From Calamus simplicifolius (Eukaryota > Streptophyta > Magnoliopsida > Arecales > Arecaceae), in contig UESW01001878.1 in the NCBI GenBank assembly GCA_900491605.1, forward strand, positions 110,645 to 174,644: 64,000 nt of DNA, read 5' to 3'. The stretch's first letter is position 1. Every line of letters starts with the position of its first letter. Shown here one piece after another: positions 45,857-56,632 of the stretch. The notes below the pieces were generated by a model that searched no databases, had not been told where the DNA came from, and saw only the letters and a program-made list of their open reading frames with translations. The position numbers and the translations under genes were made by a program.

Positions 45857-47417
45857 TGTTGACCCAATTATTGATTTTGATGATTAATAAAAGACTTGAG
45901 TATATTCATTTTGTTTCTAATAGATTTAACAAGTGTTTCAGGGATTAAAAATGTTTGATCAATCAAAGTGGATAAAGAAACATGTTTTGAATCAATGTTT
46001 TAAAAGAAACTTTCAAAGTTCAGAGCTGGAGTCGACACCCAAATAGTCAGGAGCCGACCCCAAGGCGTATCAGAAGGTTTCTGAGATTTTGGCACGGCTG
46101 GAGTCGACACCCAAGGTTTCGGAGCCGACTCCAACCTGAGATACAGAGAAGTGCATTCTGTTTCAGTTTTGGAGCCGACACCTAGAATTCAGGAGCCGAC
46201 ACCTGAGATTTCGGGATCCGACACCTAAGTTTCTGGAGCCGACTCTACCTGAGAACAGAGAGCATATTTTATGGACTTTTCTGGAGCCGACACTTACAGT
46301 TTCTGGAGCCGACTCCCGAAAGCGACGAGCCGACACTTACCTTTTCGGAGCCGACTCCCCAACAACTTTTTCTTTACTATTTTTGACACCCGACTTGGAG
46401 CGACACCTGAAAAGTTGGAGCCGACTCCAACCTGTCAGGAACGGATTTTTTATCTGTCAGAACGTACTTCAACGGTAAGATTTCTTTTCACCTAACCTCT
46501 AACGGCTATTTTCTTTGTATGTAGAAGAATCCAAACATCTCCAATGCTAATTTCCCACCTAAAACTTGGATTAAGGAGATCTATAAAAAGGAGGAAAAAC
46601 CGTCCGTTGAAAGAGAGGAAAAATAGAAAAAGGAAAAGGAAATACTTTGTGAAAAATCCAAAAATCTTGAGAGAAATCAAAAGGAAAGACTCAGAGCTTA
46701 CATCAACCAATCCAAGGAGTCCAAAAGAGAAATCCAAGGCATTCAAGTTCAAATCACAGGATTTTCCAAGTGAAGAAAAAAGAAAGCAAAAGCCTGATTT
46801 TCCCAACTTCCAACTGCAATCTTTGTGAAGAATCTGAGCTGAGGCCTGATTCAACATTTCAAAGGAGAAGAGAAAAAGAAGAAAAAGAAAAAAGAAATCC
46901 CAAATCAAATTCGCTTCAAACAGGCTTTTCTTACCCTTGTTTATTTAATTGCATATTTGCTAACTTAAGGAGCTGTCTTGTATTGTAAACTCTATTTTTC
47001 ATAGTTGTTGGCTAGTTCAATCAAGGGATTGAATTAGTGAGGTGGTATACCTCGGTACAAGCTAAGGATAGCTTGTGGTTGGGTTTAGTGCTGGTGAGCC
47101 CGAAAACCAGCTGGGTTCATTGTAATCCCAGGGAAAACAATAAGTTTTGAGTTGTGAGCTTGTAAAACAACTCGCTGTAATCAAGTAGATTATAGTGTGG
47201 ACCCAAGTGATACTTGGGAGTGGACGTAGGTGTTGGATACACCGAACCACTATAAAATCTTGTGTTTGCCGTTTTAACTCTCTCACTCTATCTCTTTATT
47301 TGTGCTTAATATTTATTCTGTACTTAATCTCATTTATTCCAAAGCACATAGTTTTTAAAAGATTAAATTTTTAAGAACCCAATTCACCCCCCTCTTGGGT
47401 TGCCATCTGGGCCAACA
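45857..47417 (+). repeat. Copia-3 3' LTR (1561 bp)
   Basis: It starts TGTTGACCCAATTATTG and ends GGGCCAACA. U3 motifs are at 46024-46430, TATAAAAAG is near 46582, and the same U5 end is present. The LINE-B sequence begins at 47418. Confidence 0.95.
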
Positions 47418-49166
47418 AAGTTATCTGAGATACTATGCCCTCTAATAAACGCCCCCTATTTAGCTAAAATAGGACGGGAAATCACCACACGAAGATGGCC
47501 AGCTAAAAGACGAGCATATACCTTATACAAAGTAGTGCACAGACTGATGGGCCAAAAATGCTGAGGGAGAGAAGCATCCGTGCGCTTGGGCACAAGAGTA
47601 ATAAGAGTCCGGTTCCAATCCAAAGAAATGTGTTTAGATTGGAAGACAATAGAATAGCCCGAACCACCTCCTGCCCAACAATATCCTAATAGTGATGGAA
47701 GAAGAAAGGCGAAAACCCATCAGGTCCAGGGGCCTTATCCGGTCCAAGCTCCCAAAGAGCTAGGCGAATCTCCTCCGTAGTGATCGGCTGACAAGCATAT
47801 CGTTATCCAGGGAAGAAACCTTTCTGGAATCAGGAACCTAAAAAACAAGAGCCCCATCGCCAGTGGACTCAGACCATCTGGACTGAAAGAAATGAAGAAG
47901 CTGGTCTCGAATAGAGTGGATGTCTTCCTGATAGTGCCCCTCTGCATCAACTAACTTCGAATCCTGTTAGCTGCTCGTCGCTTCAGAGTGGTCTGATGGA
48001 AAATCTAGTATTACGATCCCCATCACGAATCTACTGAAACCTGGACCTCTGCCTCCAATACGTCTCCTGCTGCAGGAGAAAAGAGTGGTGACGAGCAAGC
48101 TTGTCACAAAGTGAAGAGAGGTCAGAGTCCAGAAGATAACCGTCCTGGTCCTCCTTAGCCTGAAGGGAACTAATATCAGCTTCAACCTGTTCCACTTGCC
48201 TGACCAGATCCCCAACCTTCAGCCTGTTCCATCTGGATAGTCTGCGTCTTGCCAACATAAGACGACGAGATAAACGATAAATAGCATTACCCCTGACAAG
48301 TAGATGCCAAACCTGGAAAATGATAGTCCGAGCTGCGGAATGGAAAGTCCAAAACTGCTCGAATCTAGATTATTTTCGCTGATGCTGATCAACCTCCGTG
48401 GATATCAGAATGGGACAGTGATCGAAAGCAATCCTAGGGAGGTGAGTAACAGTAATAGAAGGGTACTTTTGTAGCCACTGAGCCGTGGCCATAGCTCTGT
48501 CCAGTCTCTCCCAAACACGAGCATAATCTTGACGGTTGTTGCACCAAGTGAATTGGGGTCCCGAATACCCCAAATCCAACAACCCAGAAGAACTGATTAA
48601 GGTCTTAAATTCAATAATGTCTGCTGAGCTAGTGACCCGTCTGCCCCCACGCTTTTTGTTAGCCTCGGTGATACAGTTAAAGTCACCAGCAATGATGGAA
48701 GGAAGGCCTTGGGCAAGGAGGGAAAGTAGCTCAGACCAAATGACCCGTCTCTCCCGGAAATCCATACTAACATAGACAACCAAGAGGAGCTAGGGGTGAG
48801 AAGTCCCCTCAGAGACAACAAGGCTAATCTGCTGGTTACACTGATGAAAAGCATCAATCCTACAGCAGTGGCACACCAAATGGCCAAAATACCCCCAAAC
48901 AGACCCTCTGTCTCCACCGCATAAGAGGACTAAGAACAGGCAATCTGTCTCCAAAACTGGGCCATACTATCTCTCGACAACCTGGTTTCTAAAAGGACAT
49001 AGATGTCAAAATTATATAGCTGCAACAATCTACCAAAAGAGGATCGAAACGAAGGCTTTCGAGCTCTCTTACATTCCAACGTAAGATCTTCATTTACATG
49101 CTGGAGGAAGTTGGGACCCCCCTGGTCCTCCACCATAACACTGTCAGAAAGGCATCCTCCAGACAA
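47418..49166 (-). pseudogene. LINE-B ORF2 (endonuclease and RT start)
   Basis: VLLETRLSR (about 49000) begins the endonuclease. VVYVSMDFRERRVIW, IIAGDFNCITEANKKRGGR, GLLDLGYSGPQFTWCNNR, VWERLDRAMA and IAFDHCPILI lie in one open stretch 48783-48370. The RT part has LGAWTG-like sequence near 47740, a GPDKAPGPDGF-type motif near 47720-47755 and ends in the SISDN region at 47430. Endonuclease nicks the target DNA to prime copying. Frameshifts separate the parts (near 48600-48790 and 47950). Confidence 0.85.
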
Positions 49167-49569
49167 GGTGCCACCTTCAGTGATCTGTGAAGAACAACCT
49201 TTTGACTATCCAGATCAACGCCAAGCTTAGTAGATCGGGGAGACTGAGCCGAGGACAAGGAAGCTAAACCCTGACCTAGGATATCTGAGCGGATGCCTCA
49301 TGAGAAGAGCCCACAACCCTAGTAGGATGGGCCATCAGCACCTTCTAACCACTTTCCTGGTAGTGGGAGGGCAGGCCCAACTGACTGGAGAAGAAATTTT
49401 GTCCAATCTACTTTTAGAATTAGGAACCGTGCCTTTCCCCTTCCTCTTCTTCGATTTGGAGATCGACCTTGGGCCTGAATTTCCACCGGTCTGGCCGCTT
49501 GAGGGGACCCAGAAATACATCCATGCTCTCCAGATGGCAACCAACCCTAGAAACCGATCCAAGAGAGGC

Positions 49570-50736
49570 AAAGGGATTCTTAGACATCAAAGATTGGGTC
49601 AGGTTAGACTCAGAGCCCACAACCTTATGCAGCATCCCCCTAACTCACTTACTGAAACATTGGAATCGGCACGTTGACCCTGCCCCGGCACAGGCACAAT
49701 GGCCGAAGACCCCTGCTCCAATTCCACCGCAGGAAGACCCGAAGCACTAGCAGGTCGGGCCACTACCTTAGGGGACATGGGAAGTCGCCAACGAGCCACC
49801 TTCATCAGAGCAATCCAACCCTCAAACGAGGAGCCCAGACACAGAGAATTCACAGAGTGTGGATCTGACTAGGAGCTGAGGCAACCAGAGATGACTTCGA
49901 CTGAGGCTTTCTCCTCTCAACATCTGGGGGCCAGAGGCAACCCTCCGCTGATAGACAACAGCCATCCACGGGCCATAGACAGATCCGCATGAAGAAAGCT
50001 CAGCGTCAGTCATGGCCGAAAACGAACATGGGCCATCAAGATGCAATGAACCACACCTATGGCAATACCCTCCATGTTCTCGTATGCAAATTACTGCCAG
50101 AAAGGGCCATGAATCCCCTATACACGAGTTCCCGGCCAAAGAGGGTGACGAAGGTCGACGCGGCGCACACTCTCGCGAACCCTCCCCTGTTCTTCACCAG
50201 GGTAGCAGCATCAGTAAAGATATATTGACCCGCTGGCGCCAGGATTTCCCTGAGAATATCCTCCTTCCAGAATTCCATCGGAAGGTTAGGCATCCTCACC
50301 CACAGCAAGGCCGAAGAGATGGAATCCTCCGTCGGAATGAACTCCGGCCTCCATGCTTCATCCTAATGGGCTGGCCGTTAACCATCCACGGACGATCAAG
50401 ACCATGTCACAGGCAACCGGATCTTCAAACTGAAAAACATGACATCGAAAAGCCAGACTGAGAGGGACGATGTTGCCAGGGACTCCGGCATGCCTGAATT
50501 CCCTGATGAACGCTTTAGTCGGAACCCATCGATGGAAGGATCTCGCAAGAACGACCCTCTGCTGCCAACCAACCATCTCAGCTTCTAGTTCCGCCACCGG
50601 GACTTGGATAATGTCCGAAAACCAGGCCTCCAGCATCACCACCTCTTTCGGTGACGATAACAAGAGACCCATTTGAACCCAAAATCTGCTGCCCTTCTTC
50701 TGGGAACCAGCCATCCGCAGCCCCATCAGAAGCCAT
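49570..50736 (-). pseudogene. LINE-B ORF1 (DUF4283-like, zinc knuckle)
   Basis: Conserved pieces are VVLARSFHRWVPTKAFIREF and HAGVPGNIVPLSLAFRCHVF (50560-50420), MPNLPMEFWKEDILREILAPAGQY (50290-50225), and a zinc knuckle CHRCGSLHLDGPC near 50065-50027. The order and spacing match LINE-A 32100-32710. The region 49940-49570 is linker. Two or more frame changes separate the parts. Confidence 0.8.
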
Positions 50737-50880
50737 AGGAGAAAAGGGGACGGGGAAACCTTGGACGGAGAGAGACAAACACAGAAGACGGTAAAGATAG
50801 CCGGAAGGAAGAGCCTGAAACATGAATCTCAAAGCAAGGCCTTCCAACAGAAAGAGTCTCAAGTGAAAACGGATATTCTA

Positions 50881-51142
50881 TTTCTTCTTTATCCAGAACA
50901 CTTGGCTTTGTGATCCTGCTGTAGCTGTAACATCTTGAGCATTTGATTTCTATACAAAAGAAGAGAGGGAAAAAAAAAAGAAAATTAGAGCTCCATCATT
51001 AAAATAAAAAAGAATCAAAATAAATATATAGTGAGATATTAGTTTAGACGATGAAGAAAATGGTAGCGCTAAGTTGGCAACCTATCCATTATTCATTATT
51101 ACAACAACAACTAATGAATTATAGTTCAAGGCTAGACCCGGC
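50881..51142. other. AT-rich host DNA
   Basis: No gene is certain. On the minus strand CTTCTTTTGTATAG at about 50955 would be a good splice acceptor followed by a short open stretch into LINE-B, so this could be an intron and exon of the gene starting at 51568. This is speculative. Confidence 0.35.
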
Positions 51143-51568
51143 TTAACGAATACTTAATCTAAGTGGCCAATGCAATGGGAAACGCTCCATGCTAAAAGCT
51201 CTTGCCATTAAATCAAAGCGTGCGGCACACACGTGCCAAGGTTTTGTCTCGGGACGGCCTCCGCTGCCATGCCGGAGGGCCGATGGCAGGCGGGGCGGGG
51301 CGGGGCGTGGCGTGGCGTTGGGGGAAGATGAAGAAGTTTGGGCTCCAGTGATCGCCCCATCACGGGCATTGCTATCTTCCATCGGTGTCGCTTCTCCTGC
51401 GCTCTTTTTATCCGCCTGGTTCACCTGCGCATGGGCGACGCCCATCCCGCGCGAGTGCGTCCGAGTTGGATCGCACGCCATGAACCGCTTGTAGCCATGC
51501 TCGGATGGTATCTCGATGCCACATTCCATCGCGAACCATTTTTGAGATGGTAATGGATCCCACTCCAT
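51143..51568 (-). CDS. Possible first exon of an unidentified host gene
   Basis: The minus strand has one open frame of 141 codons from ATG at 51568 (MEWDPLPSQKWFAMECGIEI). A TATA-like TATATATA lies about 55-60 bases upstream (51623-51630). The start block is duplicated at 27519-27700, which suggests that it is a real gene start. The later part (51500-51200) is GC-rich and of low complexity and may be intron. The product is not recognised. The LINE-B insertion at 50880 lies downstream, so the gene may be broken. Confidence 0.3.
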   Translation of the reverse strand: MEWDPLPSQKWFAMECGIEIPSEHGYKRFMACDPTRTHSRGMGVAHAQVNQADKKSAGEATPMEDSNARDGAITGAQTSSSSPNATPRPAPPRLPSALRHGSGGRPETKPWHVCAARFDLMARAFSMERFPLHWPLRLSIR

Positions 51569-51875
51569 TGAATTGAACTCTCTCTGCCTTGGATTGACTT
51601 TCGCCGCGCCTTCGACTCTCGTTATATATAACTCTTCGGAGAAAGACGGACGACCGGAAATCCTCGTAAAGGAAACATGGTTGCGATCTCTTCCAGCGGA
51701 ATTCGGATTGGAATCGCGGCCGCCTATGGTAATTGGATGGGCGATATCTTGCTAATGCCACGAATCAGTCTTACCTTCTTTCTTCTTGGGGGCTTTCCAT
51801 CTTCTGCCATGGTTTCGCGCAGTATATTCCTTCCTTTGTATATCTAGTGTTGTTTGTCCATCTCGCTTTTTCTCC
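51569..51875. promoter_or_regulatory. Shared upstream region of the possible minus-strand gene and the PPR gene
   Basis: About 300 bases separate the two divergent starts. TATATATA at 51623-51630 suits the minus-strand gene. For the PPR gene I see no strong TATA box, which is common for PPR genes. Confidence 0.35.
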
Positions 51876-53779
51876 ATGGTTTACCCGCGATTGTACTCCC
51901 GCCACCTTCAATCTCTCTTCCAACGGTCGACCACTCTCCTCCATCTCCTCCAGCTCCACTCTCTGCTCCTCAAAACCGCTTTCGATAACCACCCCTTCTT
52001 CGCCTCCCAACTCATCTCCTCTCTCTGTCCGCTCTCCCTCCAACACGCCCATTCCCTCTTCTCCCACCTCCCCTTCCCCCCTCCCGTCTTCGCTTGGAAC
52101 TCCATCATCCGGGCTTACGCCAACTCCCATTCCCCTCTTGAAGCCGTCCATCTTTTCTCGGCCCTACGGCAAGCCGGAGTCGAGCCAGATAACTTCACGT
52201 ACCCCTTTGTTCTCAAGGCCTGCGGGCGTTCTTCCCTGCTGGGAGCAGGCGGGACGGTTCATGGGTTGGCTTTAAAGGTGGGTTTTTTAACGGATTTGTA
52301 TGTGGTGAACACCCTTCTACATATGTATTCAAGTTGTCGGATGATTGGATATGCCCGGAAGGTGTTTGATGAAATGGAGGCGAGAGATGATGTCGTCCTG
52401 TGGAGCTCCATGATTGAGGGATATGTTGCTTGGTAGGTGAGTTAGAAGCTTACTTCATCGAGTTGGCATTAGTTTCTATTATGTTGTTTCTTGAAGTTTT
52501 TGTCTCTGAAAACACAAGATACCTGCTCGACTCCAACAATGTTTTCTCCATTCTGTAAGCGAAGTTTAGCTAAAACGTAACCGTTCTTGCTTGCGAACTA
52601 CCCTTCATTTAATTCAAATATGGGCACTTTTTTGCAACTTTGCAGCATAATACTTTTCAACAACCAAAACCATTATTATCTAAGGGCTCGACCTTCATAT
52701 GCGTCTTTCTTGGTTCTTTATATGCCCACCAATGCACTGAGCCAAAAAAAACATACCATTTCTTATATTCATTTATTTTGCAATTACATTTTTCGGTTCC
52801 TTATTGTAAGTTATGGTTCTCTATCATGTGCTCCATACTTTTAGACTTCTGTTGCTTTGTCTTTGTTCTGGTTCCATGTAATTTAGTTTTCAGAACTGCA
52901 ACATGTGAATCAGAATCTTATTCATGGAGGTTCTTTTGTGTTTACAGTGATCGTCCTCTTGATTCTTTAGTGGTGTTTGAACAAATGAGAAAGGCAAATG
53001 TTAAACCCAATTCTGTCACTCTGGTAAGCTTGCTTTCTACTTCCAGCCATCTAGCTAGTCTGAGCATGGGACGATCTATACATTCGTACATAACAACAAA
53101 TGATATCAAATTGGACGTTGCCTTAGGAACTGCCCTTGTCAACATGTATGTTAAGTGTGGGCGCATAGAGGAAGCCTTCCAAGTTTTCAAATCCATGGAG
53201 GAACGGAACTTGCAGTCATGGACCATCATGATTTCAGGATTTGCGGTTCATGGCCATAGGGAAGAAGCAATGATTCTGTTCTCTCAAATGGAAGCTAGTG
53301 GTCTGAAACCAGACAGTACATCATTCTCCATCATCTTAAGTGCTTGCAGCCACTTGGGTATGTTAGATGAAGGCCGGAACTATTTTAGCAGGATGGTGAA
53401 TATTTACAATATCGAACCAACAATTGAGCACTATGGCTGCATGGTTGATTTGTTTGGGCGGGCAGGACTGGTTGATACTGCTTATGAATTCATCAAGAAC
53501 ATGCCCATTTCTCCAAACAGCATTATACTAAGGTCTTTCTTAGGAGCCTTTAGGAAAAATGGTAAAACAATTGTTGATGGTGAACTGAATCAGTTGATGA
53601 AGCATCTGCTCAGAGAGGAGCCTGATCTTGGAGCAAATTATGTGCTTGCTGCTAACATATCTGCATTGTCTGATAAATGGAGTGATGCAGCCAAGCTACA
53701 TGGCAACATTGCAGATAGGGGATTGAAAAAGGTTGCTGGATGCAGTTGGGTGGAAGTGCATGGGACAAGTGTTGACTGA
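51876..53779 (+). CDS. Pentatricopeptide-repeat protein, E subgroup, 462 aa in two exons
   Basis: Exons are 51876-52432 and 52948-53779, with a GT-AG intron of 515 bases that splits one codon (TG then T). The ATG at 51876 has good context (CTCCATGG); an upstream in-frame start at 51786 would add 30 residues. The N-terminal 40 residues are rich in Arg, Ser and Leu and could target a chloroplast or mitochondrion. PPR motifs include VFAWNSIIRAYANSHSPLEA, GVEPDNFTYPFVLKACG, VVNTLLHMYSSC, VVLWSSMIEGYV, NVKPNSVTLVSLLS, LGTALVNMYVKCG, LQSWTIMISGFAVHG, GLKPDSTSFSIILSACSHLG and IEHYGCMVDLFGRAG. The end (GLKKVAGCSWVEVHG) is an E motif without a DYW domain. Such proteins bind organelle RNA and often act in C-to-U editing or splicing. 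No lesion is seen. It is short for the family. Confidence 0.88.
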
Positions 53780-54262
53780 GAGGAAAATGGGAATTGGTGG
53801 ATGACCATAATGTTAAACAGTAAATCCAGTCCCAGTTATATGTTCACACTACTACAAACACGAAGCAGGGTGCAAAAGATTGAATCTTTTTAGTAGTTTG
53901 TTACTATGGGTAATTCCTACAAAGGGATTGACTGAATCTTTGTACAATTCTTGGAAATTTTTTATGCAATGTGACATCGTCCTAATCATATGGAGCTTGA
54001 ATACAAAAAGAGCTTTTGACAGAATCATATTAGCTTCAGGCCCATGTTACCATATGGAAGAGGCTGATGAAGACCGGAGAACCGGATGAATGCATTGTTG
54101 TGGAATCCATGACCATATATTTTCCTGCCTACCTAATGGTGTCAGCCTGCATTATATATGGGAATGGATCATTTGCCAATTGTTTTTGAGTGAATGCATG
54201 GTTAGGTAGAAAAAAATATAACAAGATGGTCACAAACTGATGACAAAATTTTGTAGTGTTTT
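53780..54262. other. PPR gene 3' region and spacer, no other gene seen
   Basis: Moderately AT-rich; no recognised element before the target duplicate at 54263. Confidence 0.5.
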
Positions 54263-54589
54263 TATGCTTGTATACAACTCTGCTAAGGCTGGTGCTAAGC
54301 TCGGATAAAGAAGAAGGGTTGCATCTGTCAACGTAAAATTCCGTCAGATCTCCGAAAATATGAATCTACTAAATCAAATTATGCGAAGGGCTAGGATGTC
54401 CCCATTATGAGACGCGTTGCATCTGCCTTCAAATGTTTCAAAAAAAATGGGCAAGGAGTGCCGCATCGGAGTCCGGTTTAAGTGTCGACTTAGTCTTGAA
54501 TAGAGCAGAGTTGAGGAAGTAGATTTATATAGCCGATCCCATGTAGTTGGGAAAAAGGCTTAGTTGAGTTGAGTTTCTATGCTTGTATA
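54263..54589 (+). mobile_element. Short retroposon (RTE-type LINE end or SINE) with 12-bp target duplication
   Basis: TATGCTTGTATA occurs at 54263-54274 and again at 54578-54589 around a 303-base insert. The insert ends with AGTTGGGAAAAAGGCTTAG and then TTGAGTTGAG short repeats, a 3' end I associate with plant RTE-type LINEs and the SINEs they move. There is no coding frame. It is either a 5'-truncated LINE or a SINE. Confidence 0.8.
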
Positions 54590-56193
54590 TGATGTTCCTA
54601 ACGGGGCTTATTTGGTACTGGTTGTCTTCTCTGTGTTATTGTTTACTGATTAGTGAAATACTGCATAAAAATTGTTATTGGAGACATCATTTGCGCAGAG
54701 ATTCTGCCTTTCCTTGCTCTTATCTGTTTTTTTTAAAGCAAAAATCTTTGTTGCCAAAATTCTCAATGTTCTGCAAACACTTTTAAATATAAAAGAGATT
54801 CATGATATCTATTCCCTCAGTCCAGTTCTATTTCCTTTTTGAATTTTTGAGAGCAAAGCAGAAAACAAAAGCAATACCGGGTGGGCCATAAATTTTTCAT
54901 CACATTTTAGAAATGTTGACCGTGCCATAAATTTTGGTCTTCTTTTCCAAAGGCTTATGATACTCACCACCATCCAAGTATGTGATCTTCAATTGAAGTG
55001 ACAAGCCACTTTAGTTGATGTTTGTGCCAAAAGAAAAAGGAAAAAGATGCTCCTCATCCTCTTATTGGGATAGAGGATCGTATTAGAGTATGGTCCAGCT
55101 TAGGGCATCTGATTACCTCTTGTTTGTATTGGATGTGCATGTAACTTAGCATTATTTTAACAGGCATGGTTAACAAGAAATTAGTTTCTGGCTCAAGTTG
55201 AATTTTTCCCTGAAAACCACTTTGGAAAACTGATGCTATTTTTTTTTTTTGAGCAAATTGTTCAGATACCAAAATTGTGAAAAAAAATGAGATTTCTAAA
55301 ATCTATGCTCATAAAAGATGGGCATTGGAGAGGAATATAGCAGCAGGGGACACCAGGGGAAGTGATCTAAATTGGAGATTCCTTTGGCACATCACAATTT
55401 TTAATTAATTTTCTTATATAAAAAGAGTAAAGTAGAAGGGTTTTCCTTGATAAATATCCAGAAATTAAGATATTTAGAAAATCTATCCCAACTTGAGAAA
55501 TCGGGAGGGTCCACACTTGAGAAGTAGTTTCTCAGTGGCTTTTCTGTGATATGGCTGCAGTGAGTGAAGGTGTAGTTCTGTTGGGAAACAGGATCTAGCC
55601 CTCACTCTTAGTACATGCAGAGAGATGGCCTTGAGGTGAGTGCAGCACCTGTACATGCTGTGGCTGGTCACATGAAAAGCATTCAAATCCTAGCAAGAGG
55701 ATCCCAAACTCATAAAAAATAACATGCACTGAATGATTCAGATAGCGTCAAGGAATCTAGGAGACTGACAAGAGTTTCACATCATGTTTGGTAATGGGAA
55801 ATTATTTTGTTTACCGAGTGTTTTGTTTGGAACTGGCACGCTTTTAGATACTTTTTCCTTAGATATGAACCCAACTTGCTTAGGAATAAACCCAGAAAAA
55901 GTTGGATCAAGTTTGAATCCTCTAAAATAATAGCAAAACAGGAAAGGAATGAATCTTCCACCACAAATGAGAGAGAGAGAGAGAGAGGATAAGAAGAAGA
56001 ATTTATTCCATCTTCTTCAGCAGTAGCAACAGCAGCAAAGCTGGCAGCGAATCACAACAGAAAAGAGAAGTGAGCATTGTTACAGGACCAGGCTCTTATA
56101 TTGGTCGCCTTAATATTTAATTACATTAACTACTTCCAGGCTCCATTCTTTCTCCAGAATAGTTCACCATAGTTTCCATCAACACCATCACCA
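54590..56193. other. Intergenic DNA, no gene seen
   Basis: Contains a T-run near 55242-55251 and a (GA)n microsatellite at about 55969-55987. The 3' untranslated region of the gene at 56194 should lie at 55980-56193 on the minus strand. Confidence 0.5.
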
Positions 56194-56532
56194 TCACCGG
56201 CTAAGAAGCGGGAACCAACGGTTGTGGAAGTGGGGCTGGTGGGAGATCAGGAAGACGAGGACCAGCAGGAGCAGTCCGATGCCCCACGGTGAGCCACCTG
56301 CTCGATGGAATGACTCCCTCTCTGGAAACTGGATCAAGAAGGGGACCCACCGTTTGTCGCGGCCACTGCTCGACAGCCAGTGGACAGCGAGCAGCAGCAC
56401 GAGCGGCAGCACCATGATGGTTAACCTCAGCTGATCGACCAAGCTCTCGAAGGCCGACTCATAGCTCACGTACCATGAGAGGCCAATGGAGATGAGCACT
56501 AAGAAAAGAAAGAGCCAGAGCTGGAGCGGCAT
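56194..56532 (-). CDS. Small conserved plant membrane protein, 112 aa, function unknown
   Basis: A single uninterrupted frame runs from ATG 56530-56532 to TGA 56194-56196. Three hydrophobic segments are seen: residues 4-22 (LWLFLFLVLISIGLSW), about 38-54 (TIMVLPLVLLLAVHWL) and about 83-99 (WGIGLLLLVLVFLISH). Between them are YESAFESLVDQLRL, a loop with RWVPFLIQ, and HRAGGSPWG, and the end is RWFPLLSR. I recall a family of similar small intronless plant proteins with these motifs and no known function; this is memory, not a search. The first segment could also be a signal anchor. It is flanked by intergenic DNA with no partner gene. A TATA box lies at 56576-56584. Confidence 0.82.
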   Translation of the reverse strand: MPLQLWLFLFLVLISIGLSWYVSYESAFESLVDQLRLTIMVLPLVLLLAVHWLSSSGRDKRWVPFLIQFPERESFHRAGGSPWGIGLLLLVLVFLISHQPHFHNRWFPLLSR

Positions 56533-56575
56533 GGGAGGGGCCTGTGTGTCAGTCCCAGAATTATAGCTGCAGTGA

Positions 56576-56584
56576 GTTTATATA
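56576..56584 (-). promoter_or_regulatory. TATA box of the small membrane-protein gene
   Basis: TATATAAAC on the minus strand, about 45 bases before the ATG, which leaves a very short leader. Confidence 0.5.
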
Positions 56585-56632
56585 ATGACATGTTTGTGTT
56601 TTACTTTAAGGAAAGTTGACAATTAGTCCTAA

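Larger units (their letters stand above)
37157..47417 (+). mobile_element. Copia-3: Sirevirus-type Ty1/copia element with both LTRs (10.26 kb)
   Basis: LTRs lie at 37157-38727 and 45857-47417, with the same internal order as Copia-2. The 5' flank is Sirevirus internal sequence and the 3' flank is a LINE, so no target duplication can be expected across this pair. The two LTRs differ at about three of the first 130 bases. This is the least damaged Sirevirus here: the accessory gene start and stop and the pol end are intact, but single-base losses still break gag and pol. Confidence 0.95.
47418..50880 (-). mobile_element. LINE-B: L1-type element on the minus strand, broken by Copia-3
   Basis: From right to left the order is ORF1, endonuclease and the first part of the reverse transcriptase. 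It stops at 47418 exactly at the Copia-3 LTR, in the block that reads QGAFLRGRSITDN in LINE-A. It belongs to the same family as LINE-A but is clearly diverged. The missing 3' half is not found on the left side of Copia-3. The 5' border near 50880 is approximate. Confidence 0.88.

Noticed and set aside
51733..52275. Plus and minus frames overlapping the PPR gene start
   Set aside because: They are shadows of the PPR exon, which has recognisable repeats and a clean splice to exon 2.
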